The notes below the pieces were generated by a model that saw only the letters and a program-made list of their open reading frames with translations, was not told the origin of the DNA and did no database searches. A program made the translations under genes and the position numbers. This document shows, in pieces, positions 11,805 through 21,941 of a stretch of DNA of 64,000 nucleotides. This DNA is from Klebsormidium nitens (lineage: Eukaryota > Streptophyta > Klebsormidiophyceae > Klebsormidiales > Klebsormidiaceae). The DNA is taken from assembly GCA_000708835.1 (NCBI GenBank), contig DF237231.1, positions 4,885 to 68,884 on the forward strand. The letters run 5' to 3'. Each line of letters begins with the position of its first letter. Position 1 is the stretch's first letter.

Positions 11805-12128
11805 AATGTGGGCGCCAATTTGCCTGCTGTATTTGTTTTCAAGAAAAAACTTCCGCCATGAAATGAGGCGGCGCGCGCGTTCAAGGGCCAATGTGGCCTT
11901 CTGAAAGCTGAAGAAGAGACTTAGGAGGACAATGTAGGTTGTTCCTGCTGATGGTGAGACAGGAAGGTGGTCTCAATCGGCGGCCCTAGACGACCCGCCT
12001 CCCGTCAAACCTCCAAGCTCCACTGTCAGTGTCACAGCTCGTGAGCTAGTTAACTCTGGTCTTTGCAGATTGCGCGCAGCATCTAGAGCTGGAATATGTG
12101 CATGAAAGCTCTACCTTTACCGGCCTTG

Positions 12129-12147
12129 GTCACTGACCGTCAGTGAC
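12129..12147. promoter_or_regulatory. 19-bp perfect palindrome upstream of RDR
   Basis: GTCACTGAC-C-GTCAGTGAC: nine-base arms around one central base, 325 bases upstream of the RDR ATG. A related half (cagtcactg) recurs about 30 bases on. It could bind a dimeric regulator; no function is shown. Confidence 0.5.
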
Positions 12148-12224
12148 TCTGATTTAAGAACGTTACCGTTGTCAGTCACTGCCGCTATTGAGTCGGGCTT
12201 TTCTTCCGCTTCCACTACTAGGCT

Positions 12225-12232
12225 TGACGTCA
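12225..12232. promoter_or_regulatory. TGACGTCA element (bZIP/CRE type)
   Basis: A perfect 8-bp palindromic TGACGTCA, about 420 bases upstream of the RDR ATG. The sequence is a known bZIP target in eukaryotes, but an 8-mer may occur by chance. Confidence 0.35.
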
Positions 12233-13446
12233 TTCAATCGCCGACGCAGCTGCCCGGGGTCTCTGCCGGTTTCCCGGATGCATCCTGGCCGAGCCGAATT
12301 CAAAACCCTGTATAAACCCTCAGCGTCCTGCCGCGGGCCCGCGGCGGCTTGTCTCAGGCTCCAGATATTATACGAGTTTGAAGCTCTCTGGATTTCAAGT
12401 TTTCTTCTGAATGACCGCTTCCAGTCGTGCGCGATGCACTGCCGTGTAGGCACACCTGGACACGTTCTTCGTCAATCCGGGGACTGCTGCCCGGGCGCTT
12501 CTGTGAGACAGTGACAGGTGTAGATCTGCGTCAGAACGTCTGTGACCAGGAAGGAAGCCGGCGAGCTACTCAGTTGGCAGCGCTCTGAGGATTAGCGGCA
12601 GCAACTGGCGGCTGTGAATAGCTCCTTGAAAAGGTGAGATCTTCTTGCGCTTTTCCATCAGTCCTCTGTTTCGGCAGCAGCATTTGTTCATATAGGCTGC
12701 CGCCAAACAGAATCAGTTCAATGCATCGGGCTAGTGCTAACTATGCGCTCCGTCAAAACACAAAAACGTTTGTCGAAAGCTGAGATTTTCGTCCTGATTT
12801 CCCTGGCACTTGACTAACCAGATGTATTTTGATGCGCTTGACCTCATGGCGCTTACTACCGTCAGGTTGATGTTTTGTTCAGTTGAATTATGTGCTTCGA
12901 CGCAGCACATGAGAATCCAAACTCTGAATACAAAATGAATTGCACTGCGTTACATCTTGGATCTCGGCTCATACCCGCCTTGGTGATTTCTGTGCTGTAG
13001 CAAGACTCCTTGTCGAGCAAGTAAGGAAAGTTTGTTCAATAGTTCCATCAGAGAAAGGCAAAATTTGCTGGCGATGCAAGTCTGAAGTTACTTCTAGCCC
13101 GGACATGAATAACGTGCTCTATGATTCCTGATTCTGAGGGACGTCTGCATATATCCCATACCAACCTCAAAGTACTGGATCCACTTTTGTCAATTTGAGT
13201 TGTACCAGTTCGCCTGCGGCTTCTGATCTACGCTTGCAAGTTCGATGCTACGTACGTCTTACTATTGTCAAGCGTTTCTTTACACAAGAGGCCTGTAGAA
13301 ATTACTGATCGCACAACTTATTGCGAAAGACATTCGGCGCCTTGTTCACGTGGTTCTCCAACTTTGAAGACCCCGTCCCTTTATTCATCTCGTTGTCAAC
13401 TCTTTTCCACTATGAGATTCTCACTCTTGCCGGTCACGATGTGCAG

Positions 13447-14725
13447 ATGGTCTCTTCCGGCGGCGCTTGGTTCGGACGCAAGAAGGGCGCTGCGTCCACC
13501 GAAAGTCCGGCCCTGATCACGTCCGAACAAATCGACAAAAGCGATGCATATGAGCCGCTGCCCTCCACGTGCGGCTCTCGAAAAGATGAGCACTCAACAG
13601 CTGAGGTTCTCTCCGCCAAAGCGCGCGCCGCTGAAGCGGACGCGCTTCGAGAGCTGGCGGTCGGCGGCCTGCGCGAGGAGGTGACGCGGCTCAAGGGGGA
13701 GCTCGCGTGCGCGCGCGCGCGCCGAGAAGGCGCCCGCGAGCCTGCGCGCGCAGCTGGCGTCCGTGACCCGGGAGCTCGCGGAGGAGCGGCGCGAGAGCGC
13801 GCGAAAGACGGCGGAGACCGCGGACCTCCGAGAACAAGTTTCGGCGTTGACCAAGACGCTCCCGGAAGAGGAGCGTCAGAGTGCGAAGGAACTTGGGCGG
13901 GAGTTGGCGGAAGCGAAGCGGAACGGCGCGGAACAGGCGGCGCGCGTCGCGGAACTTGAGACCGAGCTGAGGCGCACGCACGAGGCGGGGGCGCGGTGCG
14001 GCGAGGAGCGCGAGCGGCTGAACTTCGCGCTCGCGTTCAACGCGCAAGTGGGCTCCGTTCCGCGCAGCGTCCTGGCGTCCGCTCCGGAGTCGCTGCTGTA
14101 CAGAATGTACTGCGGGGATTGGGACTACGCGCGCGATGAAGTGGGGCGCGCGCTCGTTACGTGCCACCCTGACCGGTGGAACGCCGTCCTGGAGCACCTG
14201 ACGACCGGAGCTGTTCCGACGGAATGGGATCCGGCGCTCCTGGCGCAGGCGCGGCACTGGAACCTGAGCCGGTTGGTCGAAGGCCTCGAGGCGCTGAGTT
14301 TCGGTGTGGTTGTGACAAACGACCCGGATCAAGAAGGATTCAAAGCCCGGTGCACGTTCGTGTCTGTGACGAACCAGCTGAGCACCGGGGAGAAAACTGC
14401 GCGCGTCGAGTTCGCTACGGGCCAGGGGTGCTGGTTTGTTGTGGAAGTAGACCGGAGCGGCGTTGCTCTGGATCCAGTGAAACCGCCTGGAATGAAACAA
14501 ATGAAACACTCCCTGATCTCCTCGTGCAAGTGGCGCGTTCTGCTGCGGACCGAGGACCTCGAGACGGACCAGGGAGTTGCGGGTTCCTCTGCGGACATGC
14601 GGACGTCACGTGGGCTTTTCTGGAATCAGCTGGGCTACACGGTCCACCAGCCGCTCACGGAGCCCTTGGCGCGCGCGCGCGACAGCTTGGTAGTCGAGGT
14701 CGAAGCCCGTTTTACGGTTCTGTAG
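13447..14725 (+). CDS. Coiled-coil / T1 (BTB-KCTD) / MATH-like protein, copy 1, frameshifted
   Basis: The first member of a local family. It starts at ATG 13447 (cagATGG context). About 90 residues of N-terminal and coiled-coil sequence run in one frame; the rest (coiled coil, T1 and C-terminal domain, to TAG 14723-14725) is in the next frame. The switch falls at a (gc)n run at 13708-13723, where loss of one dinucleotide would explain it. The T1 core reads SVPRSVLASAPESLLYRMYC, then GRALVTCHPDRW, a TTGAVP turn and LLAQARHW, matching potassium-channel-tetramerisation/KCTD folds that oligomerise and often serve as cullin-3 adaptors. The C-terminal 130 residues end in PLARARDSLVVEVEARF, resembling the last strands of a MATH/TRAF domain. 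Either a damaged gene, a sequencing error in the GC run, or a mis-seen small intron. Confidence 0.75.
13708..13723 (+). repeat. (GC)n microsatellite at the copy 1 frameshift
   Basis: Alternating g/c run inside the coiled-coil coding region. The upstream and downstream open frames overlap here and differ by one position, as expected from gain or loss of a dinucleotide unit. Confidence 0.75.
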
Positions 14726-15741
14726 CTTTGAACATCGCGGTTGAGAACGAGATAGATGTTATGAGACGTATGGAGTTGCTTCAGTATCAGACACCCAAGA
14801 GGTCTCAAGTTTGAGTTTGACAGGACGCCTTAGGTCACCGAGTCGCAAAGCAGTAAAGCAATGTGTATGTAAGTTCTCAAAACCAGCATTCGTATCTGGA
14901 GAGCTCTGACAGGATTTTGGCCACTAATTGAGCCAAATATGTACTCAGGTCACCGAGTCGCAAAGCAGTAAAGCAATGTGCATCTAAGTTCTCACCAGCA
15001 TCCGTATCTGATCAAGCTCTGACACGACTTCGGCCAGTAATTCAGCCAAAGATGCTACGTTTGTTGCATTACCCTTGTCATTGTCGAATCCTTTGGCAAA
15101 TCGTTAGAAAAGTATCGTAGTATCTTCGTAAGGTGCATCGATGGCAGCGGCTACCACTTCATGATGTACTTAGCAGCATTTCCGCCTCATCAGTAGACCA
15201 TCAACACGCGTCTTCTTTGCACCATGAGCATCGCTTGTGTTGACGAACAATCTTACAGGGCCACTTGGATTGAGCGAATTGCTCTCAACTTGACGCAACG
15301 TGGACCGTGCAGATTTTCGAGGCTTTGGAGATAGATGTACTCAATAGGGGCCGCTCATGCGCATTAAATGACCGTGCAATGCATCCGATAATCTAGAGCT
15401 TCTTGAGATGGTGGCTATAACGTTTTGCTTCTTTTTAATCTTAGGGTCCTGAACTATGGCCTCTATGCTTACAAATAGGTCTTCAAAAGCTTTCAGCCGT
15501 TCCTATAAGCCACTGAAAACGAGACTTGACAATCGACCTGAGCGTATATGCGATCGTCATCCTAACATATGCAAGTCAACAGATTTTCGAAACTCCATCA
15601 CGTGGTGAGCATTTTGGTACCTATTGGGGAGGCATCGTCATAATAGTTAGCCACCAGCACCCATGACGGAGATATGAGCTTAGTCAATACACGTTTGCAA
15701 GCCAAACGTCCCCGTTGGGTTTTCTGCAAGCTTCTAGGTAG
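14726..15741. other. Convergent intergenic gap between copies 1 and 2
   Basis: No exon is visible. It should hold the 3' ends of the plus-strand copy 1 and the minus-strand copy 2. The only structure seen is a 115-bp tandem duplication at 14832-15056. Confidence 0.6.
14832..15056. repeat. Tandem duplication with 115-bp period
   Basis: aggtcaccgagtcgcaaagc begins at 14832 and again at 14947; the copies stay alignable for about 110 bases with scattered substitutions and small indels. Noncoding, just 3' of copy 1. Confidence 0.9.
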
Positions 15742-16995
15742 TCACGTTTGATCTTCATAATGAACTTCGACCTCGATCACAAGACTGTCGGGTGCCCTCG
15801 CCAGAGGCTCGCTGAGAAGCTGCTCTAAGCCGTACCCCCGAATGCCCCAACTGAATCCTACAAAGGATTCTAATCCGTGAGGAAAATCGATGGGTGCACT
15901 TTTCCACACAAGGTCTTCACTTCGTAACAGCAGCCGGACGTTCATGAACTTGAGCCTGATTCCCTTCAGGTCTTCCACTTTAGGGCTGAAAAAATTCATT
16001 GGTATCAACGATCCAAGCGCAACGCCTTTCTTTGTTATCTTCACCCCCCACCACCTTTCTTGAGGCCCTCGGAAAACAAACCGCGGGTCTTCCTTGCCGC
16101 CGCTTAGCTTTTCCATGACGGACACGAACGTGCAGCGAACTTTGAACCCTCGCAAGTCCGCGTCGTTTGTGACGGTCACGCCCGGATCCAACGCTTCCAG
16201 ACCTTCCACCAAGCGCTGCAGATTCCAGTGGCGCGCCTGCGCCAGCAGCAGCGGATCCCGTTCCGCCGGAACGGCTCCGGTCGCCAGGTGCTCCAGGACG
16301 GCAGCCCAGCGCTGCGGGTGGCACGTGATGAGCGCGCGCCCCTGATCGTCGCGCGCGTAGTCCCAGTCCCCGGAGTACATCTTGTACAGGAGCGACTCCG
16401 GAGCGGACGCCAGAACGCTGCGCGGAACGGAACCCTCCTGCCCGTTGCACGCGAGCACGTAGTGGAACCGCTCGCGCTCCTTCTCGGACCGCCTGCACTC
16501 CTCTCGGTGCTTCTTAGAATCTTCCAGTAGACCGGAAACCTGTTTCTGGTGTTCCTTTTCTTTTTCCGACATCTGCTGTTGGAGTGCGGCGTTCTTTGCT
16601 CGAAGCGCCTCAACTTCGGCGCGCGCATCCGCCTGCACCGTCGCAAGAACCGCGATGAGCGTGCGGAGACTTCCGCTCTGCTCTGCGACCTCGTGCACTT
16701 CGCTCGCAGCCGGCTTCGTCTCCGCCGCGCGCGCGCTCTCCGCTGTGTCTAGCTTGCTGGAAGAGTTTCCAAGGGCCTTCGATTCCGCTTCTGTAGGATA
16801 TCCAGTGTCGGATGTGAATGCAGGGGCGTCGGTTTGCACGGCTATACTCGCAGTCACCGATTCTGGCTGGGACTCAAGTGACTTCTTTAGGTCAGGGGAA
16901 TCGGTGACCGAAGAAGAGCAGTGTGCTTTTCTCGAGCATCTCGAACCCCACTTCTTGAAGGAAGGAAGCCGAGAGAGCCGTGCTTCAGAAGCCAT
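15742..16995 (-). CDS. Coiled-coil / T1 (BTB-KCTD) / MATH-like protein, copy 2, intact
   Basis: A single-exon 417-residue frame from ATG 16995 to TGA 15742, the best-preserved member of the family. Residues 1-90 are polar and probably unordered. Residues about 95-175 have heptad-like A/E/K/R-rich sequence expected of a coiled coil. Residues about 176-268 form the T1/BTB fold (SVPRSVLASAPESLLYKMYS, then GDWDYARDDQGRALITCHP, a LATGAVP turn and LAQARHWNLQRLVEGL). Residues about 285-413 resemble MATH/TRAF: a CTFVSVMEKL start, a ppxxWWGVKI strand, and a closing GYGLEQLLSEPLARAPDSLV then IEVEVHYED. Plant BPM cullin-3 adaptors have MATH before BTB; here the order is reversed. A role as a cullin-3 substrate adaptor is inference only. 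Confidence 0.85.
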   Translation of the reverse strand: MASEARLSRLPSFKKWGSRCSRKAHCSSSVTDSPDLKKSLESQPESVTASIAVQTDAPAFTSDTGYPTEAESKALGNSSSKLDTAESARAAETKPAASEVHEVAEQSGSLRTLIAVLATVQADARAEVEALRAKNAALQQQMSEKEKEHQKQVSGLLEDSKKHREECRRSEKERERFHYVLACNGQEGSVPRSVLASAPESLLYKMYSGDWDYARDDQGRALITCHPQRWAAVLEHLATGAVPAERDPLLLAQARHWNLQRLVEGLEALDPGVTVTNDADLRGFKVRCTFVSVMEKLSGGKEDPRFVFRGPQERWWGVKITKKGVALGSLIPMNFFSPKVEDLKGIRLKFMNVRLLLRSEDLVWKSAPIDFPHGLESFVGFSWGIRGYGLEQLLSEPLARAPDSLVIEVEVHYEDQT

Positions 16996-17209
16996 CTGTC
17001 AAAGGGAAAGGAAATTCTTGGTGTGAGGACTCATATGAACAAGCTTGGACCCAGCTGACCATCCTCAATAAAGAGGATTAGAAAGAGAGTGCCAGGTATG
17101 CAAAAAACCCTTCAAACCCGCAGTATGAATCAAAGGAAAGATGAGTTCGATAGAGATAAGAAGCACGACCTGCAGCAGGCAAAGAAAGCATCCTCATTGT
17201 CTCTAGTCT

Positions 17210-17330
17210 CAGGTGCTATACTTTTTCGACGAGAAGCCGAACTAGCAGATGCGACAGTGAAGTCGTAATTCCGTCGCCGATACTGTTCAAGGTATACAAG
17301 GAAACTTGAGAACGTTTTGTTCAGGTAAGG
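17210..17330 (-). repeat. Leader repeat A of the T1/MATH units
   Basis: Similar sequence occurs upstream of copy 2 (here), copy 3 (about 20045-20175) and copy 4 (about 23800-23920): a tttttcga/cgaaaa-like core, gaagt..gcggatgc, aggaaa, then tttgttcaggt. All lie about 220-340 bases upstream of the respective ATG, so the 5' leader or promoter was duplicated with the gene. Confidence 0.65.
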
Positions 17331-17859
17331 CGAGAAAACAAAAGATCTAGAGATGTAAGATAGAGGCGTTTCTTATTTTTGAGTTTGTTCAGGTTGCAGT
17401 CGGCGGAGTGTGTCTGCAATGAGATGTACAAAGATAGAAGCTCTCGAACGGCCAGAAATCCTGCAGAGTCGGACTTGCAAATACAGGTCTCAGTACGTCC
17501 TATCCAGATGACTCGGATGATATTCTTCAGATTCATTTGTTTGTTCGAAACTATCGAGACTGTGGCAAAGTGGCCACTCGCTACTCTGAGAAATGTACAG
17601 CATTGACAAAAAAGGAAGACTGACTCTTCGAACATAGTTTGGCAGGCGCTGCCTCTGATCAGCTTTGGGTCCTCACCTTCGTCAAATGACCGTCCAGCAC
17701 AATCTTCTCCGACATGCAAGGTTTCTCTGCAACTTGTTCAATGACTGGCATATTGCAGAGCCGATTCCGGACAGAAATGAGCTCCGTTTGCTGTGGACTG
17801 CCGCTCTTCTCCGACAGAGTATTTGGCCGCGCGCCTGAGCCTGCCGCAGCTGAAAGAAG

Positions 17860-18060
17860 TACTGCGTTTACGTGGCCAGCCCTTCCGAGTCAGCCAGAAC
17901 TTGCGCGGGGCGGCCGCGAATAGTAAAACCTCCAGGTCAAACCGCGCTCGAGGAGGAAGCGGTCGCACTCGCGCCCACGCGCGCGGAGCGCTTCTTGGCG
18001 CTCACAATATTCAAAGTGTCGGCGAAGATCATCACGCGTTCCCATAAGGCGTATTAGACG
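17860..18060. repeat. GC-rich block 1 of the T1/MATH units
   Basis: One of three similar GC-rich blocks (others at about 20690-20900 and 24440-24670), each with gcgcgggg-c-gccgcgaa at one end and tggcgctca or ttgcgctca at the other. They may be what is left of the coiled-coil-coding part of decayed plus-strand copies, since block 2 is followed by a recognisable T1 remnant. Frames are broken in all three. Confidence 0.6.
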
Positions 18061-18636
18061 CATCCCCAGCATGCGTAATGTGCTCGGACCCAGCATGGCC
18101 GCCCGGTTGAAGGGCAGAATACCTGTGCCTGAGTACCGCTTGTGTATACGGAGACTCTCATAGAGCAGATTGACCCTTTAGTCTCAAGAACGGACCGTAC
18201 ATATTTCTTCAAAAAGGTGTACTCAGCAAATCAAACACGCGGATTCAGTGGTAGTGCATCTATGCATCTGGAGCATCTCCATGAAGTAGCTATGCTTTGC
18301 GTTGCATTCCAACATGGCGGACAAAGGCCCTTTATGATTCAAATATTAAGTCCGGAACCTGGCAACCATCCGCGTGAATTTGATGCTCAAGCCGTCAGAG
18401 TTGAAATACTGCACTGTCGCCATGACCTCAATGATACGTATATATGATGATCCCTGATATGCAGTCAACATCTTATTGTAAGCCTAAACAAGTGGTAATG
18501 CTTTCTTGTATCGTGATTAACAAGAACGGACCAGTATGTTGTTTTGTCATCAGCACCACTTTACGCGCAAGTTCAAATCTCAGCCAACCTACACGGGCAT
18601 GTTTACTACCGTCCCCGTGCGTCTTACTGCTTGCTT

Positions 18637-19825
18637 CTAGACATAACGAACTTCGACCTCAATCACAAGGCTGTCGGGAGCCCTTGCGAGAGGCTCGCTG
18701 AGGATCTGCTGTAAGCCGTACCCGCCCAAGGTCACCCAGTCAAACCGTATACATAGTTCTTCTCCGCAGGGAAACTCTTCGTGTGCGCTTTCCATCACAG
18801 GGTCTTCAGAGCGCAATAGCAGCCGGAATTTCATGGACCTGACCTTGATCCCCTGCAGGTCTCCTAATCTTGACTTTGGGACAGTCATTGGTATCACTGA
18901 CCCTAGCGTAGGGCCTCTATCGGATATTTCCACCGCCCAATATCTCTCTTGAGGCCCTGGGAAAACACAGCACAGGTCTTCCTTGCCAGCGCTCAGCTGC
19001 TTCATGACGGAAACAAACGTGCAGCGGGCTTTGAACCCCCGCAAGTCCGCGTCGTTTGTAACGGTCACGCCCGGAACCTCCAGGCCGTCCACCAGGCGCT
19101 GCAGGTTCCAGTGCCGCGCCTGCGCCAGCAGCAGCGGATCCCACTCCGCCGGAACGGCTCCGGTCGCCAGGTGCTCCAGGACGCCATACCACCGTTGCGG
19201 ATGGCACGTTAAGAGCGCGCGCCCCTTGTCGTCGCGCGCGTAGTCCCAGTCCCCGGAGTACAATCTTGTACAGGAGCGACTCCGGAGCGGACGCCAGAAC
19301 GCTGCGCGGAACGGAACCCTCCTGCCCGTTGCACGCGAGCACGTAGCGAAAGCGCTCGCGTTCGTCGTCAGACCGCCGGCACACTTCCCGGTGGCTCTCC
19401 AAAGCCTCCCTTAAACCCGAGACCTCTTTCTTGTGCTCATTCTCTGTTTCGGACAGATTCAGCTGGAGTGAGGCGTTCTCTGCTCGGAGCGCGGCAGCTT
19501 CGGTGCGCGCATCCGCCTGCGCTTTGGCAAGCACCGCGACCCGCGCCCGAAGGTCTTCGTTCTGCTGCGCAAACGCCTTCACCTCGTCTGCGGCCGGCTT
19601 AGCAGCGTCCGGATCTGTCTGAGTACTCACAAAGATGGTTGCAGGGGCGTCGGTCTGCACGCCGACACTTGCCTTTCCCAATTCTGGCTGTGGATCCCAT
19701 GACGTCTTCAGGGCAGGGGATTCAATGATAGAATTCTTCGAAGAAGAGCAGTGTGCTTTTCTCGAGCGTCGAAACGCCCACTTCGTGAAGAAAGGGGCCC
19801 GAGAGCGCTCTGCTTTAGACGCCAT
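18637..19825 (-). CDS. Coiled-coil / T1 (BTB-KCTD) / MATH-like protein, copy 3, 1-nt frameshift
   Basis: Starts at ATG 19825 and stops at TAG 18637; 1,189 bases, one more than a multiple of three. The frame is intact through the N-terminus, coiled coil and first third of T1 (SVPRSVLASAPESLLYK), then shifts. At 19258-19267 this copy has gtacaatctt where copy 2 has gtacatctt, an extra a at 19262/19263. Past this the second frame gives MYSGDWDYARDDKGRALLTC and the full C-terminal MATH-like region to VIEVEVRYV. If real, the protein is truncated within T1; a base-call error is equally possible because the rest of the reading frame is conserved. Confidence 0.8.
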
Positions 19826-21017
19826 CTGTCAAGTCAAATGGAAAGCTCGGTGTAAGAACTCGCTAGGTCAACTGAAAATCTCCAAGATGGAAATCCAAGC
19901 CCGAAAACGACCCAAGCCTGCGATGGAACTTCAGGGTTAAAGTAGTTCAAAGGAATAAACAGGTCAACAGTTGCGGCAAGAACGGACGTAGAAAAGAACG
20001 AAAACTCAGATCCGAAAGCGTCCTCGTCACTTTCCTTGTTGTCATTCTTAAGATTTTTCGACCAGACGCCGAAGTAGCGGATGCAAGTTGAGGATAGAAG
20101 CGCGTCGCTGACACTTGTGAAGGCGAAAATAGAAGGATACGAGGAAATTTAAGAGCGGTTTGTTCAGGTTACAACAGGAAAAAGACATTGTAAGACTTGC
20201 AAGACAAGGCTTATCCAACAACTTTGTTCATGAAGAATCATCTGGCTGACTTTACCTGCGGTGAAATCTCCCGATTGACAAACATAGAAGCTTTCGAAGC
20301 AACATGCCCAGCCACAAAACATTTGAAATAAGTCTCAGTAGGGAATGCATTGTCCAGGTTCACTTGGTTGTTCGGAATCTGCTGAGGTCATGTTTACTCT
20401 GAACATGCCGGCTAAAGGCTCTCTTAATGGACTGAACAAAGCTGGAAACTATGATCAAAGTCTACTTGGCCAGCGCTGCTTTTCTCAGCTTCAGTAGCTT
20501 ACCTTCGTCAAACCGCACTCCAGCAGCACCCTTTCCTCCCAGAGTCCCTACAGCAAATCTCTGCGATTTTTCCACCGCCTGGCAGGTTGCAAAAGCCGAC
20601 TTTAGAAGAATGTGAATCCTTTGTTCAGGTCGGCAACGCTTCTCGCGGGCACCAGTCTGCTAATATTCAGGAACGACTGGGCCCAACTTTCAGCCCGCGT
20701 GTGCCCGAGGCTGAGCATGCGGAGTCAGCTGATACATGCGCGGGGCGGCCGCGAAGAGTACATCATCCGATGTGAAACTGGGGTGAGGCAGGAGCGCGCG
20801 CGTGAAGGTCGCACTCGCGGCCGCGCGCGCGAGACGCTTTCTTGCGCTCAGCGTCGCGGCGCTCGCCTGGCCGCCATCGCAGGCGCGCACCGCAAAATAA
20901 AGCCGCTGAATGCATAACATGCTTCAAGGCGTCAGCTCGTTAGAAGAAGACTAAGAGGAGCACGTACGTAAGAATGCAGGCGAGCACGAGAACATCCTGA
21001 ATTATGTAGCTGAAAAC
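19826..21017. other. Leader of copy 3 and GC-rich block 2
   Basis: Contains leader repeat A (about 20045-20175), further tttgttcaggt-type sequence near 20620, and GC-rich block 2 (about 20690-20900). No intact coding frame is supported. Confidence 0.5.
20690..20900. repeat. GC-rich block 2 of the T1/MATH units
   Basis: Similar to blocks 1 and 3. It is followed within about 150 bases by the plus-strand T1 remnant, which suggests the block once coded the N-terminal or coiled-coil part of that copy. Confidence 0.6.
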
Positions 21018-21260
21018 TTGCCGCGAAGCAGGAGTCGAAGACCTCTTCTAAAAGAGCGCGAGCGATTTGGGTACGACACCGCATCTGAAGGAGGAAGAAT
21101 GGCTTTGCTTGCGCAGTGCTTTTTTCTGTCTGCTCCGGAGTCTCTCCTTTGCACCATGTACTACGGGGAACGGGTTCCCGCCCGCGACGAAGATGGACGC
21201 ACGCTAGTCACGCGCCACCCTGGATTAATTGCCATCTGTCGCCCTGGGACACTTGAACTT
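21018..21260 (+). pseudogene. Decayed T1 domain of a plus-strand T1/MATH copy
   Basis: The frame reads KERERFGYDTASEGG, then FLSAPESLLCTMYYGE and ARDEDGRTLVTRHPG, clearly related to the ERERF...SAPESLLYKMYSGD...ARDDQGRALITCHP core of the neighbouring genes. The homology fades after RHPG, where the MATH-like part should follow. No start or coiled coil in the same frame. Orientation is opposite to copies 3 and 4, between which it lies. Confidence 0.75.
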
Positions 21261-21941
21261 GTTACAGAGAATCATTGTATGTTCAGTATAATTACGCGTA
21301 TTCAGTATACTTACGGGGCATCTAATGCACGGCCTAGCATACGAAGAGTGCTCGGACCCAGAATGTCATTCCATGCACACGGTTTAAAAGAGAGCGACCT
21401 CGAACCACTTGCAGAGAGCAGTTAAGAAACCGAAAGAGACACTCAAAACACATACGAGTCAGATGCTTTGATGTTGCGCTCTGATTTCTTCAACAATGAA
21501 TTGCTATCATCATCTGTGACTTCACGAGTGTATATCTGATCAAGTTGCTTTGCGCGCGCGCTCAAGTAGTCATGCATCAATACATCTAGACCTTCCGAGG
21601 AAGCAGCCATGTCACTTCGTTGTTTGTTTGCAACCCATAATGGCAGACAAGGCCCTTCGCCCTCGGAGCAATTGAAGCATGCAAGCTCACGGCAGTCCGT
21701 GTGAAATTGCTCAAGCCATTAACACTGACACGTCGGAATGAATCCAATGATACACGTAATAGTTTTCATAATATGCATATGCAAACAACACTTTCCTAAA
21801 ACTACAGCATGGATTTCATCATCAGTGAGAATGCAGATTGAAGAGGATGTTTGATCACCAACATCCATCCCGTGAACTTGATCTTAGTCAACCTACACCG
21901 ACGAGCAAAACGCCCCATTGACTTCATCCAGGTGTAAGACG

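Larger units (their letters stand above)
11805..13446. promoter_or_regulatory. Divergent intergenic region between RDR and first T1/MATH gene
   Basis: RDR starts leftward at 11804 and the T1/MATH gene rightward at 13447, so this 1.6-kb gap must hold both promoters and leaders. I find no convincing exon in it. It contains a 19-bp palindrome and a TGACGTCA element, both nearer RDR. Confidence 0.55.
16996..18636. other. Upstream leader of copy 2 and gap to copy 3
   Basis: Contains the 5' flank of copy 2, including sequence shared with the flanks of copies 3 and 4 (a stretch near 17210-17330 ending tttgttcaggt) and a GC-rich block. The part from 18060 to 18470 resembles 21340-21800. No intact gene is supported. 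Confidence 0.55.

Noticed and set aside
13691-14509. 272-codon minus-strand open frame
   Set aside because: Antisense of copy 1; the plus frame encodes the T1 and MATH-like regions.
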